DNA from: Streptococcus sanguinis SK1 = NCTC 7863
GTDB lineage: Bacteria > Bacillota > Bacilli > Lactobacillales > Streptococcaceae
Length of the DNA: 64,000 nucleotides
Reading direction: 5' to 3'
Assembly (NCBI RefSeq): GCF_000194945.1
Contig: NZ_GL878511.1
Location: 1-64,000, forward strand
The notes beneath the pieces are model-generated. The model was not told where the DNA came from and ran no database searches. It saw only the letters and a program-made list of their open reading frames with translations. Shown here in pieces: positions 57,263 through 64,000 of this stretch. A program made the translations under genes and the position numbers. Within the stretch, counting starts at the first letter, position 1. The number at the start of each line of letters is the position of its first letter.

Positions 57263-58859
57263 ACTTCAATCCCTTCATTTGCTCTTCAATCTCCTGCTCC
57301 AATGCATGTGATTGCTGGAAGAGGTCTGAGAGTTTGTCTTGAAAGGCAGTCATCTTGGCTTCAAACTCTTCTGCTGTGATGTCCACATAGTCGATCTTGA
57401 TGTCAAAGTATTGGCCTGCGCTAAGAGAGTAGTTTTTCTCCTTGATGTCCTCATAAGAGACAGTGACAGAAAAGTCATCGACGGCTTTTTTCTTGATAAA
57501 GGTCTCGACGATCTTCTGCTCCTCCTCTGAAGAAAGCACAGTCTTTTGGTTCTTGCCTTCCTTGACCTTGGTTCCGAGGTTTGAGGCATCGATGAGGACA
57601 ACATCGCCCTTATTTTTCTTATCGATAAAGAGGATGGATACGTTAGTACCTGTCGTCGCAAAGATATTGGACGGCATGGAAACGACACCTGCCAGCATTT
57701 GATTATCCACCAAATGTTGGCGGATAGTCTTATCAATCCCAGACTGGGCCGTGATAAAACCTGTCGGCAAGACAACGGCTGCTTGACCATCTGACTTCAG
57801 GGAGTAGATGATATGCTGAACAAAGAGCTCGTAAATCGCCATCTTGTCCTTAGACTTGGCTGGAACCTTTGGCACTCCTGCAAAAAAACGCTCACTGGCT
57901 TCTGGCAAGGTCTCCACTCGGTCACGCCACTCTGAAAAGTCCAGCTTGAAAGGCGGGTTGGAGACGATATAGTCCATCTTTTCAGGGTGACGATTGGCGA
58001 TGATGGTATTTCCCTGTACGATATTATGGATGGAATGTTGCAATCCATTCAAGATCAGATTGAGACGGAGGAGATTAGAGGATTTTTGCGAGATATCCTG
58101 ACTATAGACTGTGGTCTTATCCACACCGATACGGCTAGCTAGGTTCATGAGCAAGGTCCCCGAACCAGCTGACGGATCATAGATACGCACGTTTGATGGC
58201 TGGTCATTTCCCACAAGAATATCAGCAATAATCTTAGCCACAGAGTGAGGCGTATAGTACTCTGCATACTTGCCTCCACCGTCTTTGTTATAGTCCTTGA
58301 TCATGTACTCAAAGAGAGTAGAGAAAAAGTCGAAACCTTGTGAAAAAATGGTCTCATCAAATTTGATACGAGCAAGTAGATTGATGATAGCTCTTGCGAC
58401 TTGATTACGTTTGCTTGAATCTGAAATATTATCTGTAATTAAACGCTCATCAAAAAGACGAATAGCTGTGTCTCCATCCGTATGAACAGAGAAGATATCA
58501 TTATTGTCAATAGCTATTTGGTTGAGAGTCGTTTCAAATATTTCATAGAAATTGTCTTCATTTTGCTTACGATGCAAAGTCTCAATGAACTGCTCAGGTT
58601 TAAGCTGAGCAGTCGCAGTACCTATATCTTCCAAAAGCCACCTATAATCATCAAGGCTCATCTTAACAAGTTCCTCATAGATATTCTTTGTATCTACTGC
58701 CTTTGCTTCATAGAGAAACTTATCATTTAAAAACTTATATAAGAAAGATTGGGTAAGAAGCTTGTATTCACCAGCCTCTCCTCCTAAACCAGCATGTGTA
58801 AAAACAGCTTTTAAATCATCAACTAAATCTTGGACAAGATTTTTGTAATTCTCATTCAT
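57255..58859 (-). CDS. hsdM: Type I restriction-modification methyltransferase HsdM
   Basis: A 534-residue N6-adenine methyltransferase. An N-terminal helical domain (about 1-160) precedes the catalytic domain with EYYTPHSVAKII, the SAM motif DPSAGSGTLLMN and the catalytic NPPF in IVSNPPFKLDFSEW. With HsdS it methylates host DNA, and with HsdR it forms the restriction complex. Its start overlaps the hsdR stop by one base. Base composition looks closer to the chromosome than the 3' cargo genes do. Confidence 0.96.
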   Translation of the reverse strand: MNENYKNLVQDLVDDLKAVFTHAGLGGEAGEYKLLTQSFLYKFLNDKFLYEAKAVDTKNIYEELVKMSLDDYRWLLEDIGTATAQLKPEQFIETLHRKQNEDNFYEIFETTLNQIAIDNNDIFSVHTDGDTAIRLFDERLITDNISDSSKRNQVARAIINLLARIKFDETIFSQGFDFFSTLFEYMIKDYNKDGGGKYAEYYTPHSVAKIIADILVGNDQPSNVRIYDPSAGSGTLLMNLASRIGVDKTTVYSQDISQKSSNLLRLNLILNGLQHSIHNIVQGNTIIANRHPEKMDYIVSNPPFKLDFSEWRDRVETLPEASERFFAGVPKVPAKSKDKMAIYELFVQHIIYSLKSDGQAAVVLPTGFITAQSGIDKTIRQHLVDNQMLAGVVSMPSNIFATTGTNVSILFIDKKNKGDVVLIDASNLGTKVKEGKNQKTVLSSEEEQKIVETFIKKKAVDDFSVTVSYEDIKEKNYSLSAGQYFDIKIDYVDITAEEFEAKMTAFQDKLSDLFQQSHALEQEIEEQMKGLKYE

Positions 58860-61800
58860 TAATGTTGGTATTCCTCTTCATATTGTTCAAACAGTGATTC
58901 AACAAGCTTTTCAAAATTTTCTCTGGTCAAACTACTGTTTAATTTTGTTTTTTTCATTTCCTCGCGAGCTGCCTGACTAATCATTCTTTTTAGAAAGGCC
59001 TCATTGTCCAGTACACCTTGATTTTGACCGACTAGTCTATCAACCTGAATCTTAGCTCCCTTGATGACATGATAAACTGCTGGAAAAGCACTAACTTTGG
59101 ACGAATTAGTTGCATGCTTATAGCTTCTAGCAGCCATCTCATCTCCATCAAAATTCATTGTCAAACGTCTCATACGACTTCGATAATCATCAACTGCTCC
59201 AAAAAGTTTATGATAAGCCTCTTTGGTATGCAGAATAACATCCATGGTGTAGCCTTCTTCCTCATGGATCATATGTTTTTTCATAATTCGCTTGAACTCT
59301 TCAAAAAGTTGAACCCATTCAGGATCTTTTTTATCTTTCTGATTATTAAGTCCATTGGCGATCCGCCGACGTAAATCGTCCAGGTCATTAGCAGCTAATC
59401 GCAATTCCTCTTCTGCAATCTTTACAAAAGCGAAACTAGTTTCTGACATCGCGAGGTTCAGCAATGCCTGGCTAGAAAAGTCATCTGGTCTTTCCATAGC
59501 AGAAAGGTTGATCAATCTTCTGGAGATGATGTTCAAAAAAGTCGAAATTAATTTGATATCAATTTGGTCCATTAATTCCTTATAGCCTAGAAGACTTGCA
59601 ATGTTATAGTACTGCTTGACAGATTCTATCGCTTTTTTGAGTTCAATCAACTCTCTTCTGTCCTTCACTTCATCAACAACTATTGCAAAAGCCGCTCGAT
59701 TTCCAGTTGGGTAATCCATCAAAATAAGATTTGATTTTTCTAATTCTCGACTAATCTCATCAGCTGGTACAAAAAGAGACCCAAAGACATCTTCTTCATT
59801 TTCACCAGTGACCGTAATATCATACTCATGATTAAGTTCCTCAAGATAGGCTCGATTGGTCTTATCAAATTCTTGGGAAATATCCGCAAAGTCAACTACA
59901 TAACCGAACAAATAATCTTTATAGGGTCTATTAACACGAGTCAGAGTTTGTAAGAGATTATGAGCTTTTATTTTGCGACCTAAATAAAGACGTTTTAGCC
60001 TAGGAGCGTCAAAACCAGTTAGAAGCATAGAGTAGACAATAATCAAATCAATCTTGCCTTCCTTAAATGCTTCCACCCTTTCTTTCTTATAGTCCTTATC
60101 CCCTTCATCATGCAAAATGAGAGCTGAACTTAGGTTCGTTTGTCCATTTTGACGTCGTTCCTCAAGCTGCCGTTCTAGCTCACGCGCCTGTTTAGAAGAA
60201 TCGCAAACAATCATCCCTCCGATAGAATCATCATCAAAAATAAACTTCCTTGCTCTAGTGAAATCTTCTAAGATAAAATCTAACATAGGTGAGACATACT
60301 TACGATGAGCAAAGATAGCCTCTTTAGAGAGCCCGCCACGTTGAATTTCTTCATTTATCGAACGAAGATTCTCTTTATACGAGGTTTCAATATCTTCTCG
60401 CATCAGTCGGAGAGTAAAGCCATCTTCAATAGATTGGTTATAGTAATATTTATGGATGTAATTTCCGAAAATATCTCGCGTAGTGGCATGACTTTCTTTG
60501 GTCCGTCCGTCTTTCTTGTACGTAATCAAAGGTGTTCCCGTTAGAGCAATTTTAATGGCCCGCTTGTCCGAGTTATAAAGATTTGGTAGGTAGGATCCAC
60601 GTTCATTATAAGAACGATGAGCTTCATCAATAAAATAAACATTTTGGCAGTTAAGGTCATAGCCAGAACTATCCGTCAAATCGGAGCTGTCTTTAAATTT
60701 TTGTATATTTACAACAGCTACATCATAGCCATCATGTTTCTGGTTTAATTCTTTCGGTTTATTGATACGTTTAACCCGTAAACCGCGCTTAGCAAACTCT
60801 CTATAAGCTTGGTCAGCCAAATCTAAGCGATCAACAACAAAATAGAATTTTGGAATAATGCTTTGTTTTGAAAAATAATTCTTTAAATAACGAATATTAA
60901 AATAAGCCAAGGCTGTCTTACCCGAACCTTGAGTATGCCAAATAACACCCTTTTTAATACCCTTTGAAATCATATCTTTGATAGCTCGGGTAGCAAAATA
61001 TTGCGGATAGCGCATTACATGCTTTTGGAGTTGGCGTTGCCCGTCCTTACCTTCTTCCTCAACATAAGCAAGACCAAAACGTAGCATAAAAAATAGGCGT
61101 TCTTTTTGATATAGAGAAGTCAAAAACGAATTGCATGGTGTATCAGGTTGCATATTTGTTGCAAACTCTGGAAGAGTTTGAAGTGGTAGCTGATTCATAT
61201 CTTCCAAAACATATTCAATATCATCCTGAGTCAGAGTCTGAAAACTATGAAGAAAATCAACCTCTATTTCTTCTTTAAAAGCATTGAATTTAGTCTTAGA
61301 AAAGGCGTTTGAACAATAATAAGACCCCTGTTTTTGTCCTCCTTGTCCACTCACGTAATATGAATTATCTGAAAACGAAATAAATTGTGTTATATTATTG
61401 AAACGGCGAAATTTCTTATTTTCAAAGCGATATCTCGTTCTATTCTGCTCGGATTGAATGCCAGTTTTTCCATCTCTAATCGCATTGGGCTGTTTCACTT
61501 CAATATAAGATAGCGGCAAGCCATTAATAAAAATCATCACATCTGGTCTGAACTCATCATTACCATTTTGACAAGATACTTCCATAGCTACATGAAAAGT
61601 ATTCGCTTCCGGATTGTTCCAATCAATATAGGTCGCACCGCCATCCCCTTGAATACGATTATAGAAAGCTCGACCCAAATCGTTTTGATTCAGCTCTAGC
61701 TTGATATTATTTAAATCTCGTTCAAAGTCCATATCAGTTGCATAATTATTCAACTTACGATACTGTTCTCTAAAAATAGATACCAAAATATTCGTTTCGG

Positions 61801-61930
61801 AATCCCTTTCAATAATTTCTTGGCTTTTACGAGACAAATAGGTATATCCTATCCTAATTAGGTGTAGTACTGCAGGAATCTGTACGCGAGTTAATTCAGA
61901 AAATCTAATTTGGTCTGCTCTTGTTCTCAT
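58859..61930 (-). CDS. hsdR: Type I restriction endonuclease subunit HsdR
   Basis: A 1023-residue motor and nuclease subunit. The N-terminal PD-(D/E)xK nuclease shows RPDVMIFINGLPLSYIEVKQ (about 128-147). The SF2 translocase has Walker A in WHTQGSGKTALAYF, the DEAH box YFIDEAHRS, LTGTPL and the later TRVNRPY motif. A C-terminal helical region binds the HsdM/HsdS core. It is first in hsdR-hsdM-hsdS, with an extended -10 promoter upstream. The frame is intact, so the system is potentially active. Confidence 0.96.
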   Translation of the reverse strand: MRTRADQIRFSELTRVQIPAVLHLIRIGYTYLSRKSQEIIERDSETNILVSIFREQYRKLNNYATDMDFERDLNNIKLELNQNDLGRAFYNRIQGDGGATYIDWNNPEANTFHVAMEVSCQNGNDEFRPDVMIFINGLPLSYIEVKQPNAIRDGKTGIQSEQNRTRYRFENKKFRRFNNITQFISFSDNSYYVSGQGGQKQGSYYCSNAFSKTKFNAFKEEIEVDFLHSFQTLTQDDIEYVLEDMNQLPLQTLPEFATNMQPDTPCNSFLTSLYQKERLFFMLRFGLAYVEEEGKDGQRQLQKHVMRYPQYFATRAIKDMISKGIKKGVIWHTQGSGKTALAYFNIRYLKNYFSKQSIIPKFYFVVDRLDLADQAYREFAKRGLRVKRINKPKELNQKHDGYDVAVVNIQKFKDSSDLTDSSGYDLNCQNVYFIDEAHRSYNERGSYLPNLYNSDKRAIKIALTGTPLITYKKDGRTKESHATTRDIFGNYIHKYYYNQSIEDGFTLRLMREDIETSYKENLRSINEEIQRGGLSKEAIFAHRKYVSPMLDFILEDFTRARKFIFDDDSIGGMIVCDSSKQARELERQLEERRQNGQTNLSSALILHDEGDKDYKKERVEAFKEGKIDLIIVYSMLLTGFDAPRLKRLYLGRKIKAHNLLQTLTRVNRPYKDYLFGYVVDFADISQEFDKTNRAYLEELNHEYDITVTGENEEDVFGSLFVPADEISRELEKSNLILMDYPTGNRAAFAIVVDEVKDRRELIELKKAIESVKQYYNIASLLGYKELMDQIDIKLISTFLNIISRRLINLSAMERPDDFSSQALLNLAMSETSFAFVKIAEEELRLAANDLDDLRRRIANGLNNQKDKKDPEWVQLFEEFKRIMKKHMIHEEEGYTMDVILHTKEAYHKLFGAVDDYRSRMRRLTMNFDGDEMAARSYKHATNSSKVSAFPAVYHVIKGAKIQVDRLVGQNQGVLDNEAFLKRMISQAAREEMKKTKLNSSLTRENFEKLVESLFEQYEEEYQH

Positions 61931-61965
61931 ATAATCAACCCTTACTATAAAATCTATTATTTCTT

Positions 61966-61974
61966 ATTATACCA
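61966..61974 (-). promoter_or_regulatory. Extended -10 promoter of the hsd operon
   Basis: Minus-strand TGGTATAAT, 36 bases before the hsdR ATG; -35 weak. Confidence 0.5.
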
Positions 61975-62020
61975 TTTTTTCACTCGTTTCTTATTCATTA
62001 CATAAAATAACTCAGTAAAT

Positions 62021-62053
62021 TTAAAAATCTCTCAATCTATAAATTGAGAGATT
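62021..62053 (-). terminator. Terminator of the aldo/keto reductase operon
   Basis: AATCTCTCAAT / ATTGAGAGATT perfect 11-base-pair hairpin followed by TTTTTAAATTT on the minus strand. Confidence 0.72.
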
Positions 62054-62134
62054 AATTTTATCTACACCATTTTCGTGTATAAAATGAAATAAATTAGACA
62101 TTGACTTCTAGCAATTTCCTATTTATGTTTTCAC

Positions 62135-62980
62135 CTAAAAATCCATCCCATCCGGATTTGGTGCGCCACCGGCCAAACCGCTGACATTTTTGAGCACTTC
62201 CAAATCAGCAGCATCTAACTCGATGCCAAAGCAGTCCAGATTGCTGGCAATCCGGCTCGGAGTGACCGACTTAGGCAGGGGCAGGAAGCCTTCCTGCAAG
62301 CTCCAAGCTAGCGCGACTTGGGCAATAGTCTTGCCATACTTGTAAGCCACAGCCTGTACGGCCGGATTTTGGAAGAGTTCTCCTTGGCCAAATGGTCCCC
62401 AAGCTTCCAGTAAAATCTCATGCTCACGGCAGAAGTCCACCGCCTCTGTCTGATAGACACCTGGAGCCAGGCGGATTTGATTGATAGCAGGAGTCATGCG
62501 CGCTGTTTCAAGCAAGGCTTCTAAGTGATGAGGCAGGAAATTGCTGACGCCAATCGCTCGAATCTTGCCGAGATTATAAAGATCTTCCATAGCCCGCCAG
62601 ACTTCGGCATTGCGCTTTTTCCAAGCATCGTTTTCCCTCAGGGGTTTGGGATTAGGCCAGTGGATGAGGTATAGGTCCAGATAGTCCAGTCCCAACCGCT
62701 CCACTGAGGCAGCAAAGGCCTCTTGAGCCTCCTCATAAGTATGAATGTCATTCCAGAGCTTGGTCGTGATGAAGAGTTCCTCCCGCGGAATGCCGCTGTC
62801 CTTGATTGCCCGTCCGACACTCTCTTCGTTCTTATAGATGGCTGCCGTATCAATGTGACGATAGCCTGCCTTAAGAGCGGCTAATGTTGCCTGATAGGCT
62901 TCTTCGCCATCCTGAGCCTTCCAAGTACCGAAGCCCAGCACCGGAATGCCAACACCATTGTTCAAAAGATATTCTCTCAT
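62135..62980 (-). CDS. Aldo/keto reductase (2,5-didehydrogluconate reductase type)
   Basis: A 281-residue NADPH-dependent oxidoreductase with the AKR barrel fold. The catalytic tetrad is visible: Asp in GYRHIDTAAIY, Tyr in AIYKNE, Lys in FITTKLWN and His in YLIHWPNP. GVSNF and PLPKSVTPSRI (cofactor phosphate) are present. It is close to the AKR5 group that includes YvgN-type methylglyoxal and diketogluconate reductases; the natural substrate cannot be fixed. It lies 76 bases downstream of a small membrane-protein gene. Confidence 0.92.
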   Translation of the reverse strand: MREYLLNNGVGIPVLGFGTWKAQDGEEAYQATLAALKAGYRHIDTAAIYKNEESVGRAIKDSGIPREELFITTKLWNDIHTYEEAQEAFAASVERLGLDYLDLYLIHWPNPKPLRENDAWKKRNAEVWRAMEDLYNLGKIRAIGVSNFLPHHLEALLETARMTPAINQIRLAPGVYQTEAVDFCREHEILLEAWGPFGQGELFQNPAVQAVAYKYGKTIAQVALAWSLQEGFLPLPKSVTPSRIASNLDCFGIELDAADLEVLKNVSGLAGGAPNPDGMDF

Positions 62981-63056
62981 CTCATGTCTCCTTTACAAGT
63001 TCCATCTACTGCCTTCAGCAAGGCAGCTGCTACAGCAATCACAAGAGCAGAACTGC

Positions 63057-63251
63057 TCACTTCTTTTCCTTTTTCTTCAGTATTGGCTTGGGTTTAAAGA
63101 TATTTTCCTTGGTCGGCTCCATGCCTTTACTGAAAAAGCTATAGATAATGAAAGCAACTCCTGCAACAAGGATCAAGATTCGACCAAAGATCAGTCCCGC
63201 CAGCAGTAAAACAAGTCCCATTATCAAAAATTTCGCATCAATTCGTTTCAT
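63057..63251 (-). CDS. Small membrane protein with basic tail
   Basis: A 64-residue protein with two closely spaced hydrophobic segments (about 8-23 and 25-41) and a lysine-rich cytoplasmic C-terminus (KPILKKKEKK). It has a GGAGTAGG ribosome site and a good promoter (TTGAAT-N17-TATAAT). No family function is known. It is probably cotranscribed with the downstream aldo/keto reductase. Confidence 0.7.
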   Translation of the reverse strand: MKRIDAKFLIMGLVLLLAGLIFGRILILVAGVAFIIYSFFSKGMEPTKENIFKPKPILKKKEKK

Positions 63252-63279
63252 AGCCTACTCCTGTTTACATTATAGTCTC

Positions 63280-63308
63280 ATTATATCACGCCTAAGAAAG
63301 CAATTCAA
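63280..63308 (-). promoter_or_regulatory. Promoter of the small membrane-protein gene
   Basis: Minus-strand TTGAAT (63303-63308), 17-base spacer, TATAAT (63280-63285). A second TATAAT lies at 63269-63274. Confidence 0.6.
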
Positions 63309-63340
63309 ATCTAGGAGAAGGCTATCAAGTAGCTTGACAA

Positions 63341-63366
63341 GCAAAAAGAACAGGTTTCCCTGCTCT
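63341..63366 (-). terminator. Terminator of nagA
   Basis: AGAGCAGG / CCTGTTCT hairpin with a gaaa loop and TTTTT on the minus strand, about 43 bases after the nagA stop. Confidence 0.72.
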
Positions 63367-63408
63367 TTCTGAAAAATATAAGGAGACTAATTTAAATACC
63401 TGCGGTTC

Positions 63409-64000
63409 TCATACATGGAATCGTTCTTGACCATCAAGATAAGTAGCTACCAGCTCTAAATCTTTATCTAAAACGATAAAGTCAGCATCGTAGCCTTCCT
63501 TGATCTGTCCGCAGACATCATCAATATGGACGGATTTTGCTGGAATCAGGCTAGCCATCATGACTGCCTGATGAGGATTGGCAATGCCCCATTTGACCAC
63601 ATTTTTCAATCCGTCCTTGAGCTTGAGGATAGAGCCAGCTAGATTGCCCGTTGACTTGAGCCGAGCTGTTCCTTCCGCCACAACCACTGGAAATTCTCCC
63701 AGCATGTAGTCACCATCTTCAAGACCTCCTGCGGTCATACAGTCAGTAATGAGGGCAATATTTTCATGTCCCTTCTGCTTGAGCAAGATGTCACAGGCCT
63801 TAGGGTCCACATGGTGGCCGTCACAAATCAGTTCCGCATAGGTGTGGGGCAACTCATACATGGCACCAACCATGCCTAGCTCCCGATGAGTCAAGCCCCG
63901 CATACCATTGTAAGCATGCACCCAGACACTGGCACCTGCTTCGACCGCAGTTTTGGCTTCATCATAGGTTGCGTTAGAATGCCCCAGTGCAACAGTCACG
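63409..64000 (-). CDS. nagA: N-acetylglucosamine-6-phosphate deacetylase, C-terminal part (cut by window end)
   Basis: The C-terminal 196 residues of NagA, which deacetylates GlcNAc-6-phosphate in amino-sugar use. Visible motifs are VALGHSNATYDEA (metal histidine), WVHAYNGMRGL, LICDGHHVDP and the catalytic aspartate in LITDCMTAGG. The gene continues beyond position 64000; the apparent GTG at the edge is internal. It is complete at the 3' end, with a terminator. Confidence 0.94.
   Translation of the reverse strand, partial: VTVALGHSNATYDEAKTAVEAGASVWVHAYNGMRGLTHRELGMVGAMYELPHTYAELICDGHHVDPKACDILLKQKGHENIALITDCMTAGGLEDGDYMLGEFPVVVAEGTARLKSTGNLAGSILKLKDGLKNVVKWGIANPHQAVMMASLIPAKSVHIDDVCGQIKEGYDADFIVLDKDLELVATYLDGQERFHV

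Overview
The window is a chromosomal segment of a low-GC Gram-positive bacterium, almost certainly a Streptococcus of the sanguinis/mitis group. The evidence is gene content and order: the late-competence comFA/comFC pair, rsmB-phpP-stkP-liaFSR, rlmL-like/mapZ next to rnpB/gpsB, recU-pbp1a, and rsmH-ftsL-pbp2X-mraY are all streptococcal arrangements. The species is not fixed from the sequence alone; S. sanguinis, S. gordonii and relatives are the best guesses. Most genes lie on the minus strand. No rRNA, tRNA, CRISPR array or intact insertion sequence is visible.

Layout. 1-6.3 kb: ribosome hibernation factor, the competence DNA-uptake pair with a sigma-X (CIN) box, an IMPACT-family protein, cysteine synthase, an S1-domain protein and a HAD-cyclophilin fusion. 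6.3-17.2 kb: the envelope-stress and growth-control block liaFSR, stkP, phpP, rsmB, fmt, priA, rpoZ, gmk. 17.3-29 kb: rny, luxS, mapZ, a THUMP methyltransferase, rnpB, gpsB, ypsA, recU, pbp1a, pepC and an acetyltransferase. 29-34.4 kb: NAD salvage (pncB, nadE), trxB and a cystine-type ABC transporter without a binding protein. 34.6-40.6 kb: a DEAD-box helicase and the division cluster rsmH-ftsL-pbp2X-mraY. 40.7-42.4 kb: an accessory XRE-regulated operon with tandem DUF3278 membrane proteins. 42.4-47.1 kb: a T-box-controlled glycyl-tRNA synthetase operon that also carries a putative zinc metallopeptidase and an orphan gene. 47.1-51.7 kb: a very large secreted S8 serine protease. 52-62 kb: a defence-type island with a HigB/HigA-ImmA-like toxin-antitoxin pair and a type I restriction-modification operon (hsdR-hsdM-hsdS) continuing into two AT-rich cargo genes. 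62.1-64 kb: an aldo/keto reductase, a small membrane protein and the truncated 3' part of nagA.

Functionally much of the window is envelope growth and its control. StkP/PhpP signal to division proteins, MapZ and GpsB place the division machinery, PBP1A and PBP2X build the wall, MraY makes lipid I, and LiaFSR monitors the envelope. The housekeeping part is well conserved.

The best candidate for something undescribed is the 3' cargo of the type I restriction operon (53.6-56.1 kb). It consists of a protein faintly resembling the YejK/NdpA nucleoid-associated family, followed by a translationally coupled gene. That second gene's membrane-anchored C-terminus lies in the -1 frame beyond an in-phase A AAA AAA heptamer, and it is further interrupted by an in-frame amber codon. 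It is either a decaying or a recoded component of a defence system. All assignments come from reading the sequence and recognising families; no database search was run.
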